From Stenopsyche tienmushanensis (lineage: Eukaryota; Arthropoda; Insecta; Trichoptera; Stenopsychidae): DNA of 64,000 nucleotides. The stretch lies in NCBI GenBank assembly GCA_008973525.1, contig WACJ01000447.1:1-64000 (forward strand). The letters are read 5' to 3'. Below the pieces are notes generated by a model, which did not search any database, was not told the origin of the DNA, and saw only the letters and a program-made list of their open reading frames with translations. Every line of letters begins with the position of its first letter. Position 1 is the stretch's first letter. Shown piece by piece: positions 46,472 through 56,640 of the stretch. The position numbers and the translations under genes were made by a program.

Positions 46472-48651
46472 ATGGTGTCGTTTAGACATTTTTTCAATTC
46501 AGTCGTTTTTATAGTTTTGATCACATGCCCTTCGGAATATTTACAAACATCTAATTCGCCATTTATAAAATTACAAAATGCAACCAATTATTTTGACAAT
46601 AAAATTTTCGCAGTAAGTAATAATCACACAGGTGAAGAAATAGGATTTTTTATGATTTTAAAAACTGTAAAATATTTGTCATCATGTTTGTGCATGATTA
46701 TTTTTTAGGTCGTATTGAATGAAACATCAAACAAAGCGAAAATATTTTTAAACAAAAATTCTTTGAGTTTTGTACTTTCTCCTCTTTGGCTGGAACTATA
46801 TCTCGCGCTCGTCTCCATTGGCACTACTAGAGGAACCTTAAAAGAAATCAACGATGCAATTTTTTTGAAACAAAGCACTGAGGTAAATTTATGAGTTTTA
46901 TCTACTTTTTTTATTAAACTCTAAAATGGATTATTTTTTACAGGAAAAAATAAACATTTTCGATTATTACTTAAAAAACCAACCAAATGATGATTATTTA
47001 ATACTAGAAGTAAAAAACATGATGTTTTATAGAAGTGATATCACTTTAAACAAAGATTACCAAAAGATTGCAGAAAAATACAAAGTAATGATTGATTTCT
47101 TTGAAATTACAAACAAAACAATGATAAGCAAAACCCTCAACGAAAAGGTGTCTGCAATAATTACTTTGTTAAAATGAATCTTTTTGAAAACATAAAGCTA
47201 ATTTAATCCATTTAAAATAGGTGAAACGCACAACAAAGAAAAAAATGAAAGATATATTTGATGACAGTGATTTCGTTGATAGTGAAGCAACAATAGTATT
47301 AGTAAACAGCGTCTATTATAAGAATCGTTGGTTATATTCACCGACTGTCTTGAATGGTACATCTGTATTTCGAAACGATGAAGGAAAGTCGCAATTGGAT
47401 GTTAAAATGTTTAGAATCAATGGCCTGATGCCTTATGCTCACATTTCAGAATGGGACGCAAAGGAAAGTATTACTAAAACTTAACATTATCACAAATGAA
47501 TTTGATTCTTATAACATATGTTTTAAATTTAGATAGTAGATATACCTTATATTACACAAAATACGTCAATGCTTCTTTTTCTACCAAATAAAGTAGACGG
47601 ATTGAAAGCAATGGAAACATACATATTAAATCAAAAAAATATAATTGACTATACAAATAAATTACTCCAACCTAAGCCTGTTGCGGTAGTTCTTCCGAAA
47701 TATACATTGGAAAGTACTTTAATTCTTCCAAATAAATTACAAAATGTAGGTATTTATTTGTATGTTCTTCTTATTTTTGGTGCTTTAGGCCCGTTACACA
47801 CTATGGTGCCATTGATGGTTCGATCAAATATTCTTACACAAGAAACAATCAAGAGTATTCATACTATCGGAACGTTCCAATTCCGTTTCTTCTATGAGGA
47901 TATTTGACCGGACCGAGACCGAGAGTGAGGTCGAACCTTTAACGGCACCATAATGTGGATCGGGCCTTACTCTTTTACAATTTTTTTTAACCCTATAATT
48001 ATTTTTTAAAGAGTATGGAAACCGTTTGATTTTTCATCAAGCTAGTTAATAATAGAAATCAATAAGTCTAGAGTTTGGAGTGTTCAAAAATTGTCAGTTA
48101 TTTAAACATGAGTTCTCTATTTATGTAAAATTTTGTACTATACAATTATGTATGTAGTAATGACTCGCAGTTCGAGACACATTTTGTACATTCAAAAACT
48201 AAAAGACTTGCTCTGTTTTTCAGCAGTTGTATGTTTCCTCCGAAAGAATGAGGAATAAACACATTACATCATATATAAGTTGGAAGTTTTTTTTTTAATC
48301 TATTCATATTAATTATTCTTCTATACTGAATTAGATAGGGATTTATAAATTATTCACAAAAGGAGCAGATTTAGACAAAATGATTAATCAAAGAAATATT
48401 CCAGTATCGCATGCTATTCAGCGATTAAAATTATGGGCTGATGCAGGAAGAGGTGCCTATAAGGACACAGGTTTGAATTCAATGCATCTCTTATTTCATT
48501 CATATGTTATCTATATAAACTATTGCACTGATTTATTTTAGGTGACGAAGAGTTGCCTAAGTTTGAAGAAATCTTGATAGCTGATCGTCCTTTCTTTTTT
48601 ATTATAAAAATGAATGGAACTACATTTATGATGGGTCACTTCACGGCATAG
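46472..48651 (+). CDS. Secreted serpin, probably non-inhibitory, seven exons
   Basis: Exons: 46472-46612, 46709-46882, 46944-47147, 47221-47467, 47537-47745, 48335-48470, 48542-48651; 1221 nt, 406 aa, phases consistent. Residues 1-24 form a signal peptide (core VVFIVLIT). Serpin landmarks: SFVLSPLWLELYLALVSIGT (helix B/C), LVNSVYYKNRW (strand 3A), TSMLLFLPNK, and ADRPFFFIIK near the C-terminus. The hinge reads WADAGRGAYKDTG at residues 359-371. Only the Gly, one Ala and the final Thr-Gly of the inhibitory consensus EEGTEAAAATG remain; P14 is Arg and Tyr, Lys, Asp replace small residues. The stretch to ADRPF is about ten residues short. Such loops usually cannot insert, so protease inhibition is unlikely. 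An in-frame ATG at 46418 is less likely because it precedes the signal peptide. Typical family length; gene intact. Confidence 0.9.
47788..47966. mobile_element. Harbinger-like MITE in serpin intron 5
   Basis: Termini GGCCCGTTACACACTATGGT and the inverse CACCATAATGTGGATCGGGCC extend as an imperfect inverted repeat of about 40 bp. TTA flanks both ends (47785-47787 and 47967-47969), the TWA target of PIF/Harbinger elements. The 179-bp element lies wholly within the 589-bp intron. One related terminus occurs at 52268. Confidence 0.75.
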
Positions 48652-48685
48652 ATTATGAAAAAATGCTATGTTATTTACTTCGGTT

Positions 48686-48691
48686 AATAAA
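48686..48691 (+). terminator. Serpin polyadenylation signal
   Basis: AATAAA lies 35 nt beyond the serpin stop codon, giving a very short 3' untranslated region. Confidence 0.6.
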
Positions 48692-49004
48692 ACATTTACA
48701 AGTATTATTTAAATTTTTTTAACAACGATTACAAGCAGGAATTTTGGGAATAAATTTGATTTAAAAACATTTAATCCTAACGTTGAGTGTTCATATGAAA
48801 CATACAATATTATTAGCTTTGAAATGATAAAAGTAATATAATGAAAAATTGGCAACTCCTTATATTTTTCCGCCTAATTTTTGGTTCACTTTGAAAATGG
48901 GAAACCATTTTTAAAAAATAATTCAATTGAAATAGCAGTTGTCAGTAATAAGGGATGTGAATATTCATCAAATAAATATGCAAAAATATTTGCACATTTA
49001 TTGT

Positions 49005-49386
49005 TGATGTGCTCGATCAGAAGGAAATCAACAGCGAGCTATAAAAGAAGTCCACCCTCAATACAAATGGGGACTTTGCTTCCGGAAGTCGACAGAGTAA
49101 GATTTCGTCCTGGCAGCAACTGCGGAGAGCTTCGAGAGTACGAGCTGCGACGAGTCGAGGGCATACCGACAGAGAAATCATCTCCGCCCAGACGCCTCTT
49201 CTCTTCGGGGATCCTCGAGAGGACGAGCAATGGCAAATCTGATGAGGTCTGTCGACGATCGAAACCGACGTTGCTCGCTCTGCTTACCCCTTCGCCCTGC
49301 ACCTACGGCATCGAGCCACCGCCGCTAGCCGCACACCGCTAGCCTACTTGCTATAACTAATAAAATATAGATAATAACATCATTTG
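49005..49386. mobile_element. Possible decayed LTR, GC-rich
   Basis: The segment begins TGATGT and ends ACATCA, with a near-match of flanking words (ATTGT and TTTGT). It is GC-rich in the middle and has AATAAAATA near its end. This resembles a small LTR but the target duplication is imperfect. The 153-codon frame at 48881-49342 crosses its left border and is not regarded as a gene. Confidence 0.3.
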
Positions 49387-49389
49387 TTG

Positions 49390-50165
49390 TTCTATGAATG
49401 TATAGTTAATAATGACTGCTGACTGATCGATTGGCTAACAGACTACTGACTTTTCGATTAAGATTATTCTATGGCGAACAATACAATGTTAACTACATTT
49501 AGGAGAAAAGCTCTTTGGCATTTGGACAATATCCTATAGACCCAAAGTGCTGTCACAAAAAGGCGAGAAGAATCTCAGGTAAATCTAGAAAGCGTCTGGC
49601 CGCATTCTATCGAGCAAGAGTACCCCTAGTGCCATAATAAAAGGAACACCAATGCAAATAAACGAAAATCATGAACTCAGTCTATAGAGCATAACAAAAA
49701 TGACAAAAGCAACAAAACACAATGCCATTTGACAGATGTCTAAAACCAAAAATATGCGACTATACTTCATTATCGTGCATTATTTGTTACAATCTCAATC
49801 ACATTTATTTCAATAATTTCACATATTTTTTCTATATAAATTTTTTCAATTAGTTTTTATGTTATAAAAATATATATACTACATATAAATCAATGTAGCT
49901 TTATAAAAATATTATTAAATCTACCTTAGTTTAGTTAGTTTAACCTACGTCATATACTGATTTTATTATCTATGATGATACTCGTAAAAATTGTATGATT
50001 TTGAAATTATTGAACATTATCTATTTAATTTTGATTATTTTTAAATATATGGGACTTAGCTTTCCCGTATATTTAAATAATTTGTTTTCGTATGATGAGG
50101 TTTTTAAAAAATCACACTCTCGACAATATTTTTCTTTGGGCCAAATAGTATTTTTTTAAGAACGT
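49390..50165. other. AT-rich DNA upstream of RNase H1
   Basis: Should contain the RNase H1 promoter. No core promoter element or repeat border was recognised. Confidence 0.4.
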
Positions 50166-50171
50166 AAGTAA

Positions 50172-51497
50172 ATGTTGTCTAAGTCTTCAGTGTTTGGTTT
50201 GGTTAGATTAGTAACAGTTAAAGTGTCATTTTTGAACATTAAAATGCCATATTATGCTGTAGCTGTTGGGAGAAAAGTGGGAATATTTTCTACGTGGAAT
50301 GAGTGCGAAACACAAGTTAAAAGTTTTTCTGGTGCAAAATATAAAAAATTCGCCACCGAATCTGAGGCAGAGACGTTCATCAGTAACAATAATGGCGCGG
50401 CCCCAACAATTGCGACACGAAACAATTTCAAACACAACGCGCTCGAGTGCGCTCCTACGTCTCATAACAAAACGAGTTCACATAATCCCATAGCTAATGA
50501 TGTGACCTGTGTATATAAACGTTTTAGTAAACGTTCAATACCCAATGACAAAGTGACTTCTTGTAATTCTAACCGTTCAAACTATTCTAATGGCTATAGA
50601 CAATTCAGTGACTATTCAAAATATAATGACAGACCGCAACCTCCTGCGTCTAAACCGGTTCCCAAAACCATTCAAGATCCCGAAGTAGTTATATTAGAGT
50701 CTGAAACTGATGATGCATTTGACAGCTCATCTGATATAGATAATGAACTTTATAAATTAATGGATGAAATCGAAAATAAACCATCCGACACTCTAAAACG
50801 GAAGAAGCCAGTTTCGAAAAAACTAAAGAGAAAAGCAATCATGATCGATAGTTTGCCGTCGAAGCAATCCAGCGACGAGATATCCAATGAGCCCGCTAAA
50901 AAATCTAAATTTTCCGTTTTCATCGGTGATGTGGATAAAAATTCATTTCAAGTCGACAGGGAAGGCTTCGTGGAAGTCTATACTGACGGTTCGTGTTTTA
51001 AAAACGGTACTTATCTGGCTAAAGCTGGATTCGGAGTATACTTTGGAGAAAATCATCCTTTAAATGTCAGCGAACCAGTTTCCGGGAGAGCAACTAACAA
51101 CTGCGGTGAAATACAAGCAGCTACTAGAGCTATAAAAATAGCACTTTCAATGGGAGTTGAAAAATTGGCTATCAAAACAGATTCACAGTTTTTAATAAAC
51201 TCTGTTACGAAATGGTTTAAAGGTTAATCACTCGATAAATATGTATCGTAATTGATGAGTAGACCGCTAATGTGTTTTATTTTATTTTCAGGTTGGAAGA
51301 AAAAAGGATGGAAATTAGCTACCGGCGAGCCCGTTAAAAATGAAATAGATTTTAAGGATCTAGATAGCGTCGTTCATTTATTGCACGTGAAATGGGTATA
51401 TGTCAAAGCGCACAGAGGCATCCTAGGAAACGAGCGAGCCGACCAACTGGCCAAAGAAGGCGCTGATAAATATAAGAGATCTGCAAATTTTAAATAA
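50172..51497 (+). CDS. rnh1: Ribonuclease H1, two exons, dual start
   Basis: Exons 50172-51222 and 51292-51497 give 418 aa. RNase H1 degrades the RNA strand of RNA-DNA hybrids in nucleus and mitochondria. Residues 26-71 form the hybrid-binding domain (YYAVAVGRKVGIFSTW...KKFATESEAETFI). A long Ser/Lys-rich linker follows, then the RNase H domain from about 264. The catalytic acids are visible: D272 (YTDGS), E313 (CGEIQ), D337 (KTDSQ) and D401 (ERADQ), with the accessory His391. The first Met opens a 24-residue basic-hydrophobic leader without acidic residues, MLSKSSVFGLVRLVTVKVSF, typical of mitochondrial targeting. The second in-frame Met at 50244 would give the nuclear form, as known for mammalian RNase H1. 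The linker is long for the family. The single intron is 69 bp. Gene intact. Confidence 0.95.
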
Positions 51498-51583
51498 TCA
51501 TATTGAACGTGTGCATATTATAGATTTTTCATTATATAAAAATATATAATTGGTCTTGAATTATTTAATTTCCATGAAATAGT

Positions 51584-51589
51584 AATAAA
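51584..51589 (+). terminator. RNase H1 polyadenylation signal
   Basis: AATAAA lies 87 nt beyond the RNase H1 stop. Confidence 0.5.
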
Positions 51590-52267
51590 TTAAGTTCACT
51601 CATATTTTAGTTCAATATGAGAGGTTTCAAATTATATTTATTTTTATAATATTAACGAGTCTCATAATAACTATACATTTGTACTTAACACAGTAACAAT
51701 ATTGTATTATGTTTAATAATTATAAGTACTAAAAATTTCTCAAACGGGTACCCAAATATGGAACACTACAAAAATTATCAAAAATATACCTCAACTGTGA
51801 GATAGTTTAGGAATTTTACTCAAATATAAAAAAAGAACTTAGACTATTTGCAATAATCACAAATCGAGGTGTCGAACTTTGCACCAGTGCAATCGTTATT
51901 TGTTTAGAGTCCGCATATGAGGCATTCGATCCAGGTTTCTCCTCGAGTATCTTCAGAAAACAGCCTATGATAGAACACACACTACATTTTTTAATTTCTT
52001 GTCCTATTGGGCTCACTGTCCATGTTAAACTGTATTCTAGGAGTATTTGTTTATGAAAAATGCTGATATTCCATATCAGGGATGCTATTTCATATTTGGT
52101 TACTTTCGTCTGCAGTTAAAAATATACTCGCTCAGAAATATTTATTAATGACGTCGACATCAAATGATTTATATCATAGGTCTATTATTGCCTTTGTTAA
52201 AAATCAATATGGTGTTATTTGAGTTTGTTTTTATAATAGGATATTGTGTTACTAAATCGAACAATAA
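51590..52267. other. AT-rich DNA, nothing recognised
   Basis: No gene or repeat border supported. Confidence 0.4.
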
Positions 52268-52345
52268 GGCCCGACCCACACTATGGTGCGGTTGACGGTT
52301 TGATCTCGCTCCGATCAAATTTCACTGTGTCAACACTACTAGTCT
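52268..52345. mobile_element. Truncated Harbinger-like MITE terminus
   Basis: GGCCCGACCCACACTATGGT followed by GCGGTTGACGGTTTGATC, preceded by TAA, matches the terminus of the element at 47788. No second terminus was found downstream. Confidence 0.55.
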
Positions 52346-52641
52346 CACAATCAGTCTGTTTCGAATCATGATCGACGTAGAATGTTTTTTAAAATAACCA
52401 GATAAATTTGACTTGCCAAAAATTGCCATTTTATTTTTCAGTTGAAGAATTAGCGATAATAGCTATTATATAGGATAAACAGGATACAAATTTTAAAAAA
52501 TTATAATATAAAATTAAAAGAAGAAGTATGTGGATACATATATATATATATATATATAAGATTTAATTCAGAAAAAATTGGGTATTCGATCACGTTTGAG
52601 CTATTTTTTATTCCAATATTTCGGATATATATATATATATA
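52346..52641. other. AT-rich DNA with (TA)n tracts
   Basis: TA microsatellites lie at about 52537-52558 and 52626-52641. The second is the target into which the Tigger-like element inserted. Confidence 0.7.
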
Positions 52642-52809
52642 CAGTGAAACCTCGATTTTACGTTTTCCAAGGGACCCTGAAAAAAAAACGGTAATTGCGG
52701 GAAACGGTTAATGCGGGAAAGCTTCAAATAATAATAAAAAACAACTAAAATCTTAAAAAAACATTTATTTATTAGTTACTTGTATATATTGTATATAAAA
52801 TTTATTTTT

Positions 52810-53430
52810 TAAAAAACTCCTTTATGTTTGTTTGCTTCTTTGTTGTTTGGCACTTTAATTGGAACAAAGACGCCTCAAACTCGCGTACTTTTCTAAGAGC
52901 AGATTCATCTATTTCCTTGGAATAGAAAAATGATTTAATTTTTTCGAAGGCCAATAATGCTTCTGTAAATGTCGGAATAGATTCGGTATTATGTTCTTCG
53001 CCATCTTCCTCTTCACTGCTGTCATTAGTTGCATCACATAATGAGTCGATTGTCTCAACGCCACAGAAAATTTTGTAATCCCTTTTATTTTGGCTATTTG
53101 CAAAGCTTTTTCTTTGACTATGGATCCATCAATGGGTATGTTTTTAGCTCGCGCCTGCTGGTACCACGTGTAAAGAATATCTTCAAGCTCTTCAAAAGTA
53201 GATTCCTTAGCAGACTTTCTTTTATTCGCTGTCTTGCCGCACTTTTCAATTGTTTTGCGAATGTTACTCTTCATAGCAACAATCGTGTTTAGAGTTGATG
53301 GTGCTAATCCCAGACGTTTTGCTATGTCAATTCGTTTTTCTCCTGGATTGTTTTTGACGTCTTGAATTATTTTCAGCTTCTCAGCTAGAGTTCTGGTTTT
53401 TTTCATGGGTGGCGGCATTTTAGTTTCAAT
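52810..53430 (-). pseudogene. Tigger-type transposase, CENP-B HTH kept, DDE domain deleted
   Basis: The protein starts near MPPPMKKTRTLAEKLKIIQD at about 53418. It has the CENP-B N-terminal (psq-type) helix-turn-helix, with RIDIAKRLGLAPSTLNTIV, and a second Tc5-type DNA-binding part (TWYQQARAKNIPIDGSIV). After ALQIAKIKGITKF, near 53080, the frame jumps into what in another frame is the acidic C-terminal tail (EEDGEEHNTESIP, then EALLAFEKIKSFF). The whole DDE catalytic domain is thus lost by deletion with a frameshift. In-frame codons upstream of MPPPMKK belong to the leader. The product could still bind DNA but not transpose. Confidence 0.8.
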
Positions 53431-53629
53431 TTGGAAAAAAATTCGATACGAGATGTGAAGCAATATTGAACGCAACTGACTTGTACAAATTCAGCTACGC
53501 GACTAAAAAATTTGTATGTACAGGAATCATTATTACCATGAATTTTAAACAATTCAACATTTGCATTGTAACGTAGAGATAAAACGGATTGGGAAATTCC
53601 CAACCTCGATACTAAGGAATGTTGGACAC

Positions 53630-54095
53630 CGATGTTCGTCAAATCAGTCAAACAAAAGACGATAGGTTTTCCCTTTTTAAGTGACGATCTCCGAATAATC
53701 GACAATAGCGTAGATAAGGTAAACCTATTATCCAAAACTTTGGGACTAATCACCAGGATTCCCAGCACTTAAGCGACAATAGCACACAACAGACGATTTT
53801 GAAATCATTAAAATAATTCTTCAAAAATTATCCTAAATCCTTAACAAATACTAAAATAATCACTCCATTAGAAACTATTATTAAGAAAAAATAAAGATTA
53901 AAAACAAAAAATACACAGGTTTGGCGAAATTGATAATACAATCATTAAAAACTTCCCACGAAAGTTTTCAATGCTTGCCTGAAAATCGGTTATTATCCCA
54001 CATTATGGAAATTTGCAAAGGTAATTCCGATTCCAAAATCAGTCCAAAAAAATGATCGATCCCGAAAACTATAGACCGATCACTCGGCTGTGTCA
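53630..54095 (+). repeat. Jockey ORF2-derived module, copy in element B
   Basis: Collinear with 33043-33535 in element A. The plus frames include EIDNTIIKNFPRKFSMLAWK, with the reverse transcriptase start LWKFAKVIPIPKS in a shifted frame. It sits upstream of the transposase start in the 5' part of element B. Confidence 0.7.
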
Positions 54096-54411
54096 AACTT
54101 GCTTGCCGAGATACGGAGAAATATGCAATAAAAACGGTCAATCAGGATAATATTTGTGACGGGACCAAAATATTTAAACGGTTTATCGAGGAAATCGGTA
54201 AATCGGGGAACGGTCAATGCGGGATTATTTAACGTTGTTCTTATGGGAGTTTGACGGGACTATAAAAAATGAACGGTCTATCCGGGAAAACGTATTATGC
54301 GGGAACGGTTTATCGAGGTTCCACTGTAATCATTTTTGCAAATAGAACAATTATATTAATATATTTATCATCAGTTTATTGCTAAAAAGTCGTCCCACCT
54401 TAACTACAGTA

Positions 54412-54584
54412 CAGTGAAACCTCGATTTTACGTTTTCCAAGGGACCCTGAAAAAAAAACGGTAATTGCGGGAAACGGTGAATGCGGGAAAGCTTCAAATA
54501 ATTATAGTTTGACGGGACTATAAAAAATGAACGGTCCATCCGGGAAAACGTATTATGCGGGAACGGTTTATCGAGGTTCCACTG
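54412..54584. mobile_element. Tigger MITE C, 173-bp deletion derivative of element B
   Basis: It begins CAGTGAAACCTCGATTTTAC and ends ATCGAGGTTCCACTG, with TA on both sides. The left 76 bp and right 95 bp are almost identical to the ends of element B, joined directly at about 54497 (CTTCAAATAATTATAGTTTG). It lies only 85 bp from element B. Confidence 0.9.
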
Positions 54585-54586
54585 TA

Positions 54587-56300
54587 TTTATCAAACACCA
54601 AATTTAAATGTACCCCACACTGAAAAACTAATAATGCAACGATAGATCTCCCAAGTATTAGGCCAAAACGATCATTCATTAAAGCTACTCTTAATTTTTG
54701 TGTCCGAGTTCTGTTATATTTCTGTTCTGATCAATTCTATCTGGACGGTGTTATGACCGTCTGGCTAAAAGAAAATAATGTTATTTTATCTATGACGACA
54801 TTGAATATATTTAAATTATTACAATATATTTATATTGTAAGCATCACTACTTTAAATCAGATCCATACATTTCTTTGCTGGGACTTCGTCGAAAGTCAAA
54901 TACGAGAACTGATCATCGAATAATATTGTTTTATGGATCGGTTTAGAAAAAAATGCCAACGTCCATGATCATAGTCATGTTAATAGGGTAAGTTTTTCTT
55001 TTCAGTATGGCACATAACAAATGTGAATTGATGACCTTTATGATGTATCTAGAGTAGTCCATGTGTGTTTTTCTCTGCAATTGTCCCTTTTAATTGACTC
55101 AATTTCTTAGTCAAACTCAATGAGACTACTAAGTATAAGCACGGCAGAGACGAACTCGCAATTGGAATCTAAGATACGAGTACAATTTTGTTGTAAGGTA
55201 TTCCATTAGGCGCTTTTTACGAGATATTGAAATGTGCTCTGTTTGTCATATTTAGATTGATTAGACACGTTATGAACCAGAATGCAGGTGCTTTGGAGTA
55301 AACGTTCATCAGTATTATGGGTGAGCAATTCGAGCTTTCGAGCAATTCGTCCGCGGATAAATCTTCATGCATCGGTAAGAGATGCTATTATATCTCGTCG
55401 CCGAGAAATGCAGTAAGTTTTGGATTTGTTCAAACTGATAGCTTTCTGTCACTTGCGCCAGCTGTCGGACAGTTTTCTTTCGATAAATTGTACTTTCGAA
55501 ATATGTAAAAAAAATATCGATATTTTGAACGTTGTGAAGGGGTGCCCCCATTAAATGAATGAGAGTCGATTTGGCGAACTCTCTATGATTCAAATACTTG
55601 TCGACAAATTCCAAGGCCATATTTATTTAAAATTTCTCTATAACAAATATATTTAGTTTAATATAATTTAAAATATATTTGAATATGAATCTAATTCGGG
55701 CCATGCGTTTCGTTCGTTTGAGACTAGACGAGATGTCCGCTGAATCATCCGACGAGAGTTAAATAACAAAATGATTCCATAATTAAGTTAACATAACTTC
55801 CTCTTTAATGAATGATATAATAACGATCAGAGTGTCAGCCGGTAATGTTACATATCTTTGTAAAATGTCAGATGTCGGCTATGACTAAAACTGGTGACTA
55901 TTTAATTAACCTGTACTTGAACAAAATCAACATTAAATACACCCATGCCATTTCGCTATGCCGACCTTTTTTAATCATGAAACTTTTTCAATTTTCGTCA
56001 TACGGCCGACGGCGACTTTCCGTTTCAGATCGACTTCTCCGTTATGCGACTTTTCGCTTTAGATTTTCCGGAGGCCGAAAATCTTCCTCGTCGACATACA
56101 ACGCGTTCGGCCGATTGAGATGTCCACTTTTTTTATTGTCGTATTCATATTTATTTCATTAACAAACTGCCGGATCGAGCATTTATTCTATTATGAAAAG
56201 ACATCGTTCGAACCATTTCCGAGAAAATTGCAGATATAATGCAAACACGCTTTATTTAATTGTAAATATTAAATCGAGATAAAATGCCGCATACGATTTA
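54587..56300. other. Intergenic DNA, one weak frame
   Basis: A 101-codon minus frame at 55315-55620 starts MALEFVDKYLNHREFAKSTL and looks protein-like for its first 30 residues, but I recognise no family and no partner exon. At 55723-55775 the words GTCCGCTGAATCATC and AAATAACAAAATGATTCC resemble 61866-61905, a further dispersed repeat. Confidence 0.3.
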
Positions 56301-56308
56301 TTTCAAAC

Positions 56309-56640
56309 TAGCGAACACCCAATGCCACACTTATTGATTGATTTGTTATGTGCGAAGATGCATCCAAGGTCGGGCATTGCTTTGCTTGGCCGGTACTCGC
56401 TGATCAATGAGTCATTTGTTTATTTATTGATTTGTTTAGGCATATGTTGGACGCGGTCGCTCAGCATATTGCTATGGGGCTGAGAGGTTAGGAAACGTGC
56501 GCTCTCCCTCGCTTCGTATAGCGACTGGCGAGCCGCCGAGTGCGACCGAACGCGGCCGAGCGGACAAAAATCGCGACAAACAAATAAACGAACAAATATC
56601 CGGACGCGAGACATTGATTTTTATATACATAGAAGATGTA
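56309..56640 (+). repeat. GC-rich dispersed repeat family (copy 1)
   Basis: It opens with CTAGCGAACACCCAATGCCA and has GAGAGGTTAGGAAACGTGCG, TAGCGACTGGCGAGCCGCCG, and the end CGAGACATTGATTTTTATAT followed by ATAGAAGAT. The same words in the same order are found at 60826-61640. The class is not known; the tail resembles 3' ends of RTE-like elements or SINEs. Confidence 0.55.

Larger units (their letters stand above)
52642..54326 (-). mobile_element. Tigger/pogo-like element B (1685 bp), internally deleted
   Basis: Termini CAGTGAAACCTCGATTTTAC and the inverse CGGTTTATCGAGGTTCCACTG are flanked by TA on both sides. Subterminal words of the type ACGGTnAATGCGGGA recur at both ends and are probable transposase binding sites. 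A minus-strand transposase remnant is present, and a Jockey-derived module occupies about 53630-54095. The DDE-coding middle is missing, so the copy is non-autonomous. Confidence 0.85.

Noticed and set aside
47533..47536. Alternative serpin exon 5 acceptor four bases upstream
   Set aside because: With the donor at 47467 it would shift the frame. The acceptor before 47537 keeps the serpin blocks in frame.
48881..49342. A 153-codon plus frame with Arg/Ser/Pro-rich end
   Set aside because: Its first third is AT-driven and the rest is a GC-rich LTR-like segment. No motif or homologue is recognised.
53403..53768. A 121-codon minus frame upstream of the Tigger transposase
   Set aside because: It overlaps the transposase start in another frame and runs into the Jockey-derived module. 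No protein family fits it.
55315..55620. A 101-codon minus frame starting MALEFVDKYL
   Set aside because: It looks partly protein-like, but no family, splice partner or conserved motif could be identified, so it is mentioned only within the intergenic entry.
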